A stretch of 11,078 bases of DNA from Thermoprotei archaeon (lineage in GTDB: Archaea; Thermoproteota; Methanomethylicia; Nezhaarchaeales; WYZ-LMO8): NCBI GenBank assembly GCA_003650865.1, contig QMSN01000018.1, positions 1 to 11,078 of the forward strand, read 5' to 3'. Under the pieces are notes generated by a model that was not told where the DNA came from, ran no database searches, and saw nothing but the letters and a program-made list of their open reading frames with translations. Of the stretch, positions 1 to 5,685 are shown in pieces; within the stretch, counting starts at the first letter, position 1; the number at the start of each line of letters is the position of its first letter. A program made the position numbers and the translations under genes.

Positions 1-141
1 ATTAGGTTTCTTGAGGAGCGTGTTAAGACGTATAGGCGATTGAAGGTTTTAAGGGAGATTCATGAGGCCTTAGAGGCTCATCCAAGAGTTCCATCAGGTC
101 TTGCAGCTAAGTTGGTGAGGGAGGACCGTGATAGTCATTGA
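1..141 (+). CDS. vapB: VapB-type antitoxin, C-terminal end only
   Basis: The frame is open from the first base and stops at TGA 139-141, giving 46 residues of a protein whose start lies outside the window. The visible part is a basic helical stretch (RVKTYRRLKVLREIHEAL) followed by a tail ending LAAKLVREDRDSH. This arginine-rich, RED-R-H style ending is typical of the toxin-binding tail of archaeal VapB antitoxins, whose N-terminal DNA-binding domain would lie to the left. Its stop codon lies 14 bp inside the downstream toxin gene, the usual translationally coupled antitoxin-then-toxin layout. The assignment rests on the tail motif plus the adjacent PIN-domain toxin. The DNA-binding domain itself cannot be seen. 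Confidence 0.7.
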   Translation: MRFLEERVKTYRRLKVLREIHEALEAHPRVPSGLAAKLVREDRDSH

Positions 142-541
142 TGCGTCGAGCCTAGTGAAATACCTCTTAAAGGAGGACAACTGGCTTGGAGTTGAGGAGT
201 GGCTTGTGAAGGATGACGTATATACGCTGGATCATGCTGTTAAGGAGATCCTTAACGCCTTATGGAAAGCCACTGCTCTGCTTAGAGTACTGCCTGTTGA
301 AGTGGCTCTTGAAAAGCGAAGGTTACTCTTAGAAATGGTGAATAACAACGTGGTAACCTTAAAGTCCCAGGATGAAGTTATTGATGATGCCTTCCTGATG
401 GCTTTGAAGCATGGTGTAACGGTCTACGATGCCCTATACATTGCTTATGCCGATAAGATTAAGGCCTCCCTCTTGACAAGCGATGAAAGGCAAGCTGAAG
501 CTGCCGAGAAAATCGGTGTAGACGTAATCTTCATAGAGTAG
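128..541 (+). CDS. vapC: VapC-type PIN-domain ribonuclease toxin
   Basis: A complete 137-residue protein of normal VapC length. It begins at GTG 128 inside the end of the antitoxin gene. It shows the PIN-domain acidic set: Asp5 in the N-terminal VIDASSLVK strand, Glu40 in the AVKEILNALWK helix, Asp101 in VYDALYIAYA, and Asp119 in LLTSDERQ. These four residues coordinate the metal in VapC nucleases, which cleave RNA (often tRNA or rRNA) when not bound by VapB. All catalytic acids are intact, so the toxin is predicted active. The target RNA cannot be inferred. VapBC pairs are normally autorepressed by the complex binding upstream of vapB, a region outside the window. Confidence 0.93.
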   Translation: MIVIDASSLVKYLLKEDNWLGVEEWLVKDDVYTLDHAVKEILNALWKATALLRVLPVEVALEKRRLLLEMVNNNVVTLKSQDEVIDDAFLMALKHGVTVYDALYIAYADKIKASLLTSDERQAEAAEKIGVDVIFIE

Positions 542-571
542 TGACGCTAAGATAACCTTCATGATGCTAAG

Positions 572-601
572 CTAAAGAGAACTTTAGGCCTCTTCCTTTT
601 T
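572..601 (+). terminator. Hairpin plus T-tract terminator after vapC
   Basis: CTAAAG (572-577) and CTTTAG (582-587) form a perfect 6-bp inverted repeat with a 4-base loop. A pyrimidine-rich stretch follows and ends in five T residues at 597-601. T-rich tracts terminate archaeal RNA polymerase, so this plausibly ends the vapBC transcript and insulates it from the TATA box at 648. Confidence 0.5.
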
Positions 602-647
602 ACGGCGAGGAGTCATGGAATGTTCATAAGTGAAATGGTGAAGCACA

Positions 648-654
648 TATATTA
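648..654 (+). promoter_or_regulatory. TATA box of the nifH-like gene
   Basis: TATATTA at 648-654 is a good archaeal TATA box. A start site about 26 bp downstream falls near 675-680. That excludes a GTG codon at 661 as the translation start and favours GTG 685, leaving a very short leader. Confidence 0.5.
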
Positions 655-684
655 AGTTGCGTGCGACTGGAGGGTGGATGCTGC

Positions 685-1542
685 GTGAAGAAGATAGCGC
701 TTTACGGTAAGGGTGGAATAGGGAAGTCCACGGTGTCAACTAATGTAGCTGCCGCCTTAGCTGAGAGAGGCCTTAGGGTTATGGTTATAGGGTGTGACCC
801 TAAGACTGACTGCACTAGGAGTCTTCGAGGTGGAGTGGAGGTCAAGCCTCTACTGGACTTCTTGAGGGAGAGGCTGGGTGTTGAGCTTGACGTAGACGTG
901 GCTCTGGCAAGTGAGAGAATACGTGTAGACGACTTAGCTGAGGGGAACGTCGTGGTTCAGGGGTATGGAGGAGCTATATGCATAGAGATAGGTGGGCCGG
1001 AGCCTGGAGTTGGGTGTGCTGGTCGTGGAATCATAGTTGGGGTAGACTTCCTCAAGAGCTTAGGCGTATTTGAGCTTTATAAGCCGGACATCACGCTATT
1101 CGACGTGCCAGGCGACATAGTCTGTGGAGGTTTAGCCCTTCCATTGAGGAGGGAGCTTGCGGATCAAGTCTACATAGTCACGTCGTCAGAGCCCTTATCC
1201 CTATATGCAGCCAACAACCTATGTAAAGCTATAAGGAGATTTGCAGCTCGAGGAGGCTCTAAGCTGGGCGGCTTAATATACAATGCGAGGGGGTTCATGG
1301 ATAAACCCGAGGTCGTTGAGGAGTACGCGGAGAGGATAGGTGCAAAGGTCGTTGGCAAGATCCCCAAGACTCCTTTAATACCTGAGGCCGAGGCCCAAGG
1401 CAAGACGGTCGTAGAGCTTTCCCCCAACAGCGACATAGCCATGGTGTTTAGAGAGCTAGCTGAAAAACTGCTGAGAAACCAGGACGCCGTAGTCCCAAAA
1501 CCTCTAACTACACTTGAGCTTGAGCAGCTTAGCAGAGGATGA
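685..1542 (+). CDS. Orphan NifH/BchL/CfbC-family iron-sulfur ATPase
   Basis: A 285-residue protein of the nitrogenase-reductase superfamily: a homodimeric MgATPase carrying one bridging [4Fe-4S] cluster that passes electrons to a NifDK-like partner. Visible motifs are the P-loop GKGGIGKST (residues 8-16), GCDPKTDCTR (36-45), GGPEPGVGCAGRG (103-115) with cluster ligand Cys111, DVPGDIVCGG (140-149) with ligand Cys147, YAANN (174-178), and EAEAQGKTVVE (234-244). Both cluster cysteines and Arg114, equivalent to the ADP-ribosylated arginine of NifH, are present. Switch II reads DVPGD instead of the usual DVLGD. GTG 685 was chosen over GTG 661 because GGAGGGTGG lies about 8 bp upstream and the TATA box is too near 661. 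No NifD/NifK-like gene is in the window. A role as CfbC (coenzyme F430 synthesis) or in another nitrogenase-like system is possible but cannot be decided here. Confidence 0.88.
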   Translation: MKKIALYGKGGIGKSTVSTNVAAALAERGLRVMVIGCDPKTDCTRSLRGGVEVKPLLDFLRERLGVELDVDVALASERIRVDDLAEGNVVVQGYGGAICIEIGGPEPGVGCAGRGIIVGVDFLKSLGVFELYKPDITLFDVPGDIVCGGLALPLRRELADQVYIVTSSEPLSLYAANNLCKAIRRFAARGGSKLGGLIYNARGFMDKPEVVEEYAERIGAKVVGKIPKTPLIPEAEAQGKTVVELSPNSDIAMVFRELAEKLLRNQDAVVPKPLTTLELEQLSRG

Positions 1543-1735
1543 AGCTACGTCTCAACCCTCAATCGACACGTTATGGACGCCTCACCACGCTGAGGAGCTC
1601 TTCAAAGACTTGAGCGGGAGGTCTCTCCTAGCCATTGAGAAAGCTTATAGTGCCTCCCTGAAGTTGGTGCTTCTAAGGCAGTTGGAGGGTCTAGTGTGGA
1701 GGCTGAGCAGCGCGAGATGTACGTGTGGACTGTAG
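1514..1735 (+). CDS. Doubtful small ORF, or shifted tail of the nifH-like protein
   Basis: A 73-codon open frame lies in the +1 frame relative to the nifH-like gene, overlapping its end and the start of the debranching-enzyme gene. The part in the gap (1543-1695) reads like genuine protein, with an amphipathic run WTPHHAEELFKDL and then SLLAIEKAYSASLKLVLL, and its codons resemble the neighbours. No ATG, GTG or ribosome binding site serves it; the only early starts are TTG codons at 1514 and 1520. It could be a small gene, a C-terminal extension of the NifH-like protein displaced by a frameshift, or chance. No family is recognised. Confidence 0.2.
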   Translation: MSLSSLAEDEATSQPSIDTLWTPHHAEELFKDLSGRSLLAIEKAYSASLKLVLLRQLEGLVWRLSSARCTCGL

Positions 1736-3984
1736 ACAAGAGAAGTGGGTTGAAGCGTAGCTTCATAATTTCAGGTCTCCGCACCTACCTCATGGCCCTC
1801 GAGAACGGCGAGTTTAGGGGGAGGTGGTGTGGCGTATGGTGTCTACCGATAAAGGTGGCTGACTCACTGAGGCTTGGAGTTAAGCTTGGAGATGAGCTTC
1901 TATGGTTAAGCGACTACTGCGATAAGTTTGAAGCTCACACTTCTCACGCCGAGAGGTTTTATTGCTTGCCTCATGGGTTGCTCGTCAAGGAAGTTGTCTT
2001 CATACCTAAACTCCACCGAGCTGCCTGCTGGTTGCTCACATTTGAGAATCTTAGAGAATCACGCTTGAAGTTTAGGCTAATCGTTAACCCCGTAGTCAAC
2101 CTCATGTGGGAGGTTAGGCAGGCGACTGAGCCTTGGCGCGAGAGAAGGGTCTTCGTAGCCTATGACGAGGGTAGAGGAGCTGTTGTGTTTAGGCACTACG
2201 TGAGGCCTGAGTGGGTAGCTATCTTTGGCGGGTCGCTTAAGCCATCTGCTGTGTCTATTGGAGGGCTAGAGAGATTAGCTTGCGGTGTCTCAATGCCCAA
2301 GGTGTGGGAGAACGTCTATGGCGATGTAGCAATGGCCTACGACCTCGAGGTTAAGGATAGGGAGGAGGTTAAGTTCGTCTTAGCTGGAGGAGTCGACTCG
2401 CTGCTCTCGTTGCTTAAGGAGTACGACGAGGCGATATCTAGAACCCACGAGCTTCTCCACGAGACTGAGAAGTACATAGAGGCCTACCTCACGAGGACCA
2501 CAAACATGTCGACGGGAGTGCTACCACTTGACAGGACATTCACGTGGTCTAAGGTGAACCTGCAGTTGCTCAAGCACTACCAAGAAGGCTACGGCATGGG
2601 GTTTATGGCTGGGCTGCCGAACTTCCCGATATTCTTCGGGAGGGACACGGTGTGGACTCTCTTTGGAGTTAACGCCATAGGTGACTTCGAGGCTTCTAGA
2701 GAAGCATTAAACCTCCTAGCGAGATTTCAAGCCAAGGAGGACGGCGAGGACCAAGCAATGGTGCCCTACTACAAGGGCGAGGTGCCCCACGAGGTTAGGA
2801 TGGACGGCACGATCATATACTACAGCATTGACTCCACACCTCTCTTCGTGATAGGGGTCTACGACTACTTCCAGTGGTCGGGCGACCACGTGTTTCTCGA
2901 GTACATGTACGATAACGTGCATAAAGCTCTGGAGTGGTGCTTTAACGCTGATAGGGACGGCGATGGACTCGTAGAGCATGGACCTGAAGGTTTCCTGCCC
3001 GACGTAACTTGGATGGACTCCCTCTTCAGGGGGAAGTCCGCTGTAGACGTCCAAGCGATCTTCGCCTACGCGTTTGAATGTGGCTCTAAACTGGCTAGAG
3101 AAGTTGAGGATCACGACATGGAGTTAAGAGCTCGTAGGAGAGCTGAGGAGCTCAAGAGGCTAATAGTTGAGCGTTACTGGAGTGAGGATGAGGGCTTCTT
3201 CTACGACACCATAAAGCCCAACGGTACCCCTGATGCGAGCTTAACCGTCAACGCCGTTGTGCCGCTATTCTTTAAGCTCGTCGACCACGACAGGGCTTGG
3301 AGAGTGCTCTCGAGACTTGAAGGCCCTGACTTCATGTGTGAGTGGGGTGTTAGGACTAGGGCTAAGAGTGACGTGGAGTATGACGCTAAGAGCTACCAGA
3401 AGGGTAGCGTTTGGCCTCTAAGCACAGGGTGGGTCTCTTACGCTCAATTTCAGTACGGCAGGTTTAAGGAGGGGCTTAAGACCCTGATGAGGCTCTCAAG
3501 AGCTCAGGAGCTCAGCTCAGCCTACTTCGCAGAGCTCTTGCCAGGAGATCGAGAAACTAGCGGTCGAGAGGATATAGGGTGCTTCATTCAAGCTTGGTCC
3601 TCCGGAGTGTACTTACACTCAGCTGTGAGAGGGCTTATGGGGGTTAGAGCCGAGGCCCCCTCAAGGAGAGCTTCTCTATGCCCCTACATAGACGAATTCA
3701 GGATGCTCAACGTGCGAGAGCTGAGGATTGGAGATAGCTTCATCCATGCCCTCTTCAAGCCAAGCGGCGACCAAGAGCACGTGAGGGTTAGGGTTGAAGG
3801 ACAGGTTCTAGAGCTTGAGCTTGGCTTCACACTAGCTAAGGTGTTAGGCGACTGCATACTCTACGTGGATGGGGTCAAGCACGAAGTCGAACTCAACACC
3901 TTAAAAGGCGGGTACTCAAGGGCTGTAGCGAAGTTAAGCTTAGGAGAGGGTAGGACTGCAAGGCTAACCTTTAAGTTCAAGTAG
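1696..3984 (+). CDS. Glycogen debranching enzyme / amylo-alpha-1,6-glucosidase family protein
   Basis: A 762-residue cytoplasmic-type protein with no signal peptide. Residues 1-240 form a mostly beta N-terminal domain, about 280-650 an (alpha/alpha)6 glycosidase barrel, and 660-762 a beta-rich tail. Barrel motifs match the archaeal and bacterial COG3408 debranching family: WSKVNLQ (284-290), FFGRDTVW (313-320), TWMDS (438-442), GVRTRAKS (551-558), YQKGSVWP (567-574), FAELLPG (611-617) and CFIQAWSSG (629-637). Asp441 and Glu613 are the likely catalytic acids by analogy, which is inference. The family hydrolyses alpha-1,6 branch points of glycogen-like polymers; the GH13 transferase domain of eukaryotic debranching enzymes is absent. 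GTG 1696 is supported by GGAGGG at 1684-1689, and no upstream in-frame start is possible because stops occur in the gap. A TATA-like CTTATAG at 1645-1651 may drive it. The glycosyltransferase downstream fits polysaccharide metabolism. Confidence 0.85.
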   Translation: MEAEQREMYVWTVDKRSGLKRSFIISGLRTYLMALENGEFRGRWCGVWCLPIKVADSLRLGVKLGDELLWLSDYCDKFEAHTSHAERFYCLPHGLLVKEVVFIPKLHRAACWLLTFENLRESRLKFRLIVNPVVNLMWEVRQATEPWRERRVFVAYDEGRGAVVFRHYVRPEWVAIFGGSLKPSAVSIGGLERLACGVSMPKVWENVYGDVAMAYDLEVKDREEVKFVLAGGVDSLLSLLKEYDEAISRTHELLHETEKYIEAYLTRTTNMSTGVLPLDRTFTWSKVNLQLLKHYQEGYGMGFMAGLPNFPIFFGRDTVWTLFGVNAIGDFEASREALNLLARFQAKEDGEDQAMVPYYKGEVPHEVRMDGTIIYYSIDSTPLFVIGVYDYFQWSGDHVFLEYMYDNVHKALEWCFNADRDGDGLVEHGPEGFLPDVTWMDSLFRGKSAVDVQAIFAYAFECGSKLAREVEDHDMELRARRRAEELKRLIVERYWSEDEGFFYDTIKPNGTPDASLTVNAVVPLFFKLVDHDRAWRVLSRLEGPDFMCEWGVRTRAKSDVEYDAKSYQKGSVWPLSTGWVSYAQFQYGRFKEGLKTLMRLSRAQELSSAYFAELLPGDRETSGREDIGCFIQAWSSGVYLHSAVRGLMGVRAEAPSRRASLCPYIDEFRMLNVRELRIGDSFIHALFKPSGDQEHVRVRVEGQVLELELGFTLAKVLGDCILYVDGVKHEVELNTLKGGYSRAVAKLSLGEGRTARLTFKFK

Positions 3985-4040
3985 CCCCGACCCCTCTGCA
4001 ACTTAAGTCACTCAACTTCAACTCGAAACCGCGCATGTAA

Positions 4041-4208
4041 GCACATGGGAGAGAAGAGTTCGAGAAGAGGCTCCTCCTCATCAAACCCAAGGTGCTGATG
4101 GAATTGATGAGGCTTCGAGGCCGCATGGCACCGATGACTTCACTTGAAGTAGTCTGGGAAAACTCGCCTTCAGCTCATGGCAGGCTCGTGGAGCAGTTAC
4201 TCATGTAG
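4041..4208 (+). pseudogene. Possible gene remnant
   Basis: This frame runs from just after TAA 4038-4040 to TAG 4206-4208 and reads like the end of a helical protein, with pieces such as REEFEKRLLLIKPKVLMELM, LRGRMAPMTSLEVVWENS and HGRLVEQLLM. It has no start codon near its beginning: the first is GTG 4092, which would give only 38 residues, without a clear ribosome binding site. It could be the degraded end of a regulator-like gene or a short orphan protein. No family is recognised and coding by chance cannot be excluded. Confidence 0.25.
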
Positions 4209-4239
4209 ACCTCACGTGGAGCCCACGTCAACTCTACAT
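4203..4239. repeat. Nested perfect inverted repeat upstream of the glycosyltransferase promoter
   Basis: The outer arms ATGTAGA (4203-4209) and TCTACAT (4233-4239) are exact reverse complements. The inner arms ACGTGG (4214-4219) and CCACGT (4223-4228) are also exact, around a 3-base centre. The two spacers are each 4 bases, so the whole 37-base element is symmetric about 4221. A further outer pair, GGAGC at 4190-4194 and GCTCC at 4242-4246, adds to the potential stem. The element ends 22 bp before the TATA box. It could be a regulator-binding dyad or a structured RNA end for the upstream transcript. Confidence 0.7.
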
Positions 4240-4261
4240 CAGCTCCATCGCACGCACTCGC

Positions 4262-4275
4262 TATAATAATATATA
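4262..4275 (+). promoter_or_regulatory. TATA box of the glycosyltransferase gene
   Basis: A 14-base run made only of A and T (TATAATAATATATA) stands out in a GC-balanced region. Its position, about 25 bp before GTG 4292, predicts transcription starting at or next to the start codon, meaning a leaderless mRNA. Confidence 0.6.
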
Positions 4276-4291
4276 GAGGGGGTGGTGTGGG

Positions 4292-5392
4292 GTGGAGAGC
4301 CTTGACATAGGTCTCCTAAGCACATGCGTCATCACCACACCGCCTCGTAGGTATGGTGGAACAGAGTCTGTTGTAGCGGACTTAGCTGTGGCTCTAGCTA
4401 AGATGGGCCATGACGTCACGGTGTACGCCGTTAAGGGCTCTAAGAAGGCGATGGACGAGTACGCGGGAGAGAAGAGGCTTGTAAATGTCGTGGAGTGGTG
4501 CGAGGCTGTAGAGGACTGGGCTAAGAAAGGCGTCTCTGAGAAGGTTAGAGAAGTGGAGCGCCAGAGCTTTGAGAAGTTTAGGCACGTCATAGCTAGACAC
4601 GACGTCGTCAACGACCACACGTGGTTTAAGCCCAGTCTATGCTTGAAGGTTAGTGGCAAGCCCACTTGCACGACGTACCATGGCCCTTACATAGAGAAAA
4701 CCGGTGTGAACATCGACAAGCGCTGCGCCATAGGCGTTTCTAAGTGGCATGCCGACTATCTAACTCGAGTATTTAGGGTGAAGGCGGAGTGGGCCTACAA
4801 CCCAATAGACATAAGGAGGTACGAATTTCAGAGAGAGAAGGAGGACTTCATACTGTTCTTGGCTCGGATAAGCCCGGAGAAAGGTGCATTAGAGTTCGTG
4901 AAGTTGGCGAGGGACCTTGGCGTCAGGGGCATAGTGGCTGGCTCAACGTCAGTCGTCCCAGAGGATGAATACGTAAGCAAGGTCAAAGAGCTCTGTGAGA
5001 GCAGCAACGGGCTAGTCAAGTTCGTGGGTGAAGTGGACTTCACGACTAAAGTGGACCTGCTCAAGAGGGCTAAGGCCCTCGTGGTACCACTATCACCAAG
5101 CTACTGGGAGGCTTTCGGCGTCGTGTTCGTCGAAGCCATGGCGTGCGGTACACCAGTCATAACAACTGATAGAGGGGCTCCACGAGAAGTAGTAATGCAC
5201 GGAAAGACGGGCTACATATGTAAGCCAGGAGATTACGAGGAGCTTAAGAGCGTGGTCTCAAAGCTCATGAAAGGCGAGATAACGTTCGACCCCTACGAGT
5301 GTAGGAGAAGAGCTGAGGAGTTTGACAGAATTAGGGTTGCTAAGAGGTACTTAGAGCTCTACAAGAGAGTGTTGAGAGGAGAGGAGTGGTGA
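4292..5392 (+). CDS. GT4-family glycosyltransferase
   Basis: A 366-residue GT-B fold enzyme, soluble and of normal length. The N-terminal acceptor domain starts IGLLSTCVITTPPRRYGGTE (residues 6-25), with the glycine-rich YGGTE loop common in GT4. The C-terminal nucleotide-sugar domain has LFLARISPEKG (188-198), with Arg192 and Lys197 in donor phosphate-binding positions, and the EX7E signature WEAFGVVFVEAMACGTP (272-288) with Glu273 and Glu281. YNPID (169-173) is also typical. It would transfer a sugar from a nucleotide donor with retention of configuration; donor and acceptor cannot be read from the sequence. The debranching-type enzyme upstream makes a glycogen-like polymer one option, glycolipid or S-layer glycan synthesis another. 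GTG 4292 is chosen because it lies about 25 bp after the TATA box and leads straight into the first beta strand. Confidence 0.87.
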   Translation: MESLDIGLLSTCVITTPPRRYGGTESVVADLAVALAKMGHDVTVYAVKGSKKAMDEYAGEKRLVNVVEWCEAVEDWAKKGVSEKVREVERQSFEKFRHVIARHDVVNDHTWFKPSLCLKVSGKPTCTTYHGPYIEKTGVNIDKRCAIGVSKWHADYLTRVFRVKAEWAYNPIDIRRYEFQREKEDFILFLARISPEKGALEFVKLARDLGVRGIVAGSTSVVPEDEYVSKVKELCESSNGLVKFVGEVDFTTKVDLLKRAKALVVPLSPSYWEAFGVVFVEAMACGTPVITTDRGAPREVVMHGKTGYICKPGDYEELKSVVSKLMKGEITFDPYECRRRAEEFDRIRVAKRYLELYKRVLRGEEW

Positions 5393-5586
5393 GAAAACTC
5401 TTTAGAGCCTAACCTCGATGATTTGCTCCCTCTCCTGCCTTCTCCATGTAGAACCCATTGTTTTATGCGCTTACTCGCTCAATTCTAAGGTTGAACTCGA
5501 AGAGCAAGGCTCGGCTTCCACCATTGGTTTGGTGTTAGAGCTTACGACGATAACCGCCTACTTGAACCCTTAGATGGGAATATTGT

Positions 5587-5610
5587 TTTAAAGAGGGCTT
5601 AGCCCTTAAA
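5587..5610. repeat. Imperfect inverted repeat before the antiporter gene
   Basis: AGGGC (5594-5598) and GCCCT (5602-5606) pair around a TTA loop, and TTTA (5587-5590) can pair with TAAA (5607-5610) across a small bulge. The left arm overlaps a TATA-like TTTTAAAG at 5586-5593, so it may be a regulatory site or part of a leader hairpin. The rest of 5393-5677 shows nothing clear except a short CTCTTTAGAG palindrome at 5398-5407, just after the glycosyltransferase stop. Confidence 0.3.
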
Positions 5611-5661
5611 CTTGTCTAGAGGGGTTTGTTCGCACTGAAGATCGTGAGGTGAGGTGTCTTG

Positions 5662-5685
5662 ATGATGAGATTGCTTTGTGCGTAG
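5662..5685 (+). CDS. Possible 7-codon leader ORF overlapping the antiporter start
   Basis: ATG 5662 opens a frame reading MMRLLCA and stopping at TAG 5683-5685. It is preceded at 5646-5656 by GAGGTGAGGTG, the best ribosome binding site in this region. The antiporter start GTG 5678 lies inside it in another frame, and ATG 5696 is 10 bases beyond its stop. It may be a translational-coupling leader or a chance arrangement. A frame error in the sequence would also explain it. Confidence 0.2.
   Translation: MMRLLCA

Larger units (their letters stand above)
3985..4291. other. 307-base gap: possible relic, dyad and promoter
   Basis: No convincing complete gene lies here. The gap holds a stop-bounded protein-like frame (4041-4208), a nested inverted repeat (4203-4239) and a strong TATA box (4262-4275), each described separately. 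No T-tract terminator follows the debranching-enzyme gene. No tRNA and no ordered C/D-box signals were found. Confidence 0.6.

Noticed and set aside
661..684. GTG 661 as the start of the nifH-like gene
   Set aside because: It lies only 7 bp past the TATA box, upstream of the expected transcript start, and would add eight residues not typical of the family; GTG 685 has a well-spaced ribosome binding site.
2716..3114. 132-residue minus-strand frame inside the debranching-enzyme gene
   Set aside because: It is antisense to the catalytic barrel with its conserved GRDT and TWMD region; no independent motif or start signal is seen.
4092..4170. C/D-box guide RNA suggested by TTGATGA and CGATGAC in the gap before the glycosyltransferase
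   Set aside because: The first box departs from RTGATGA and no CTGA D or D' boxes occur at workable spacing.
5662..5668. ATGATGA as a box C of a guide RNA before the antiporter
   Set aside because: No CTGA box follows within about 60 bases; the motif is better explained by overlapping start codons.
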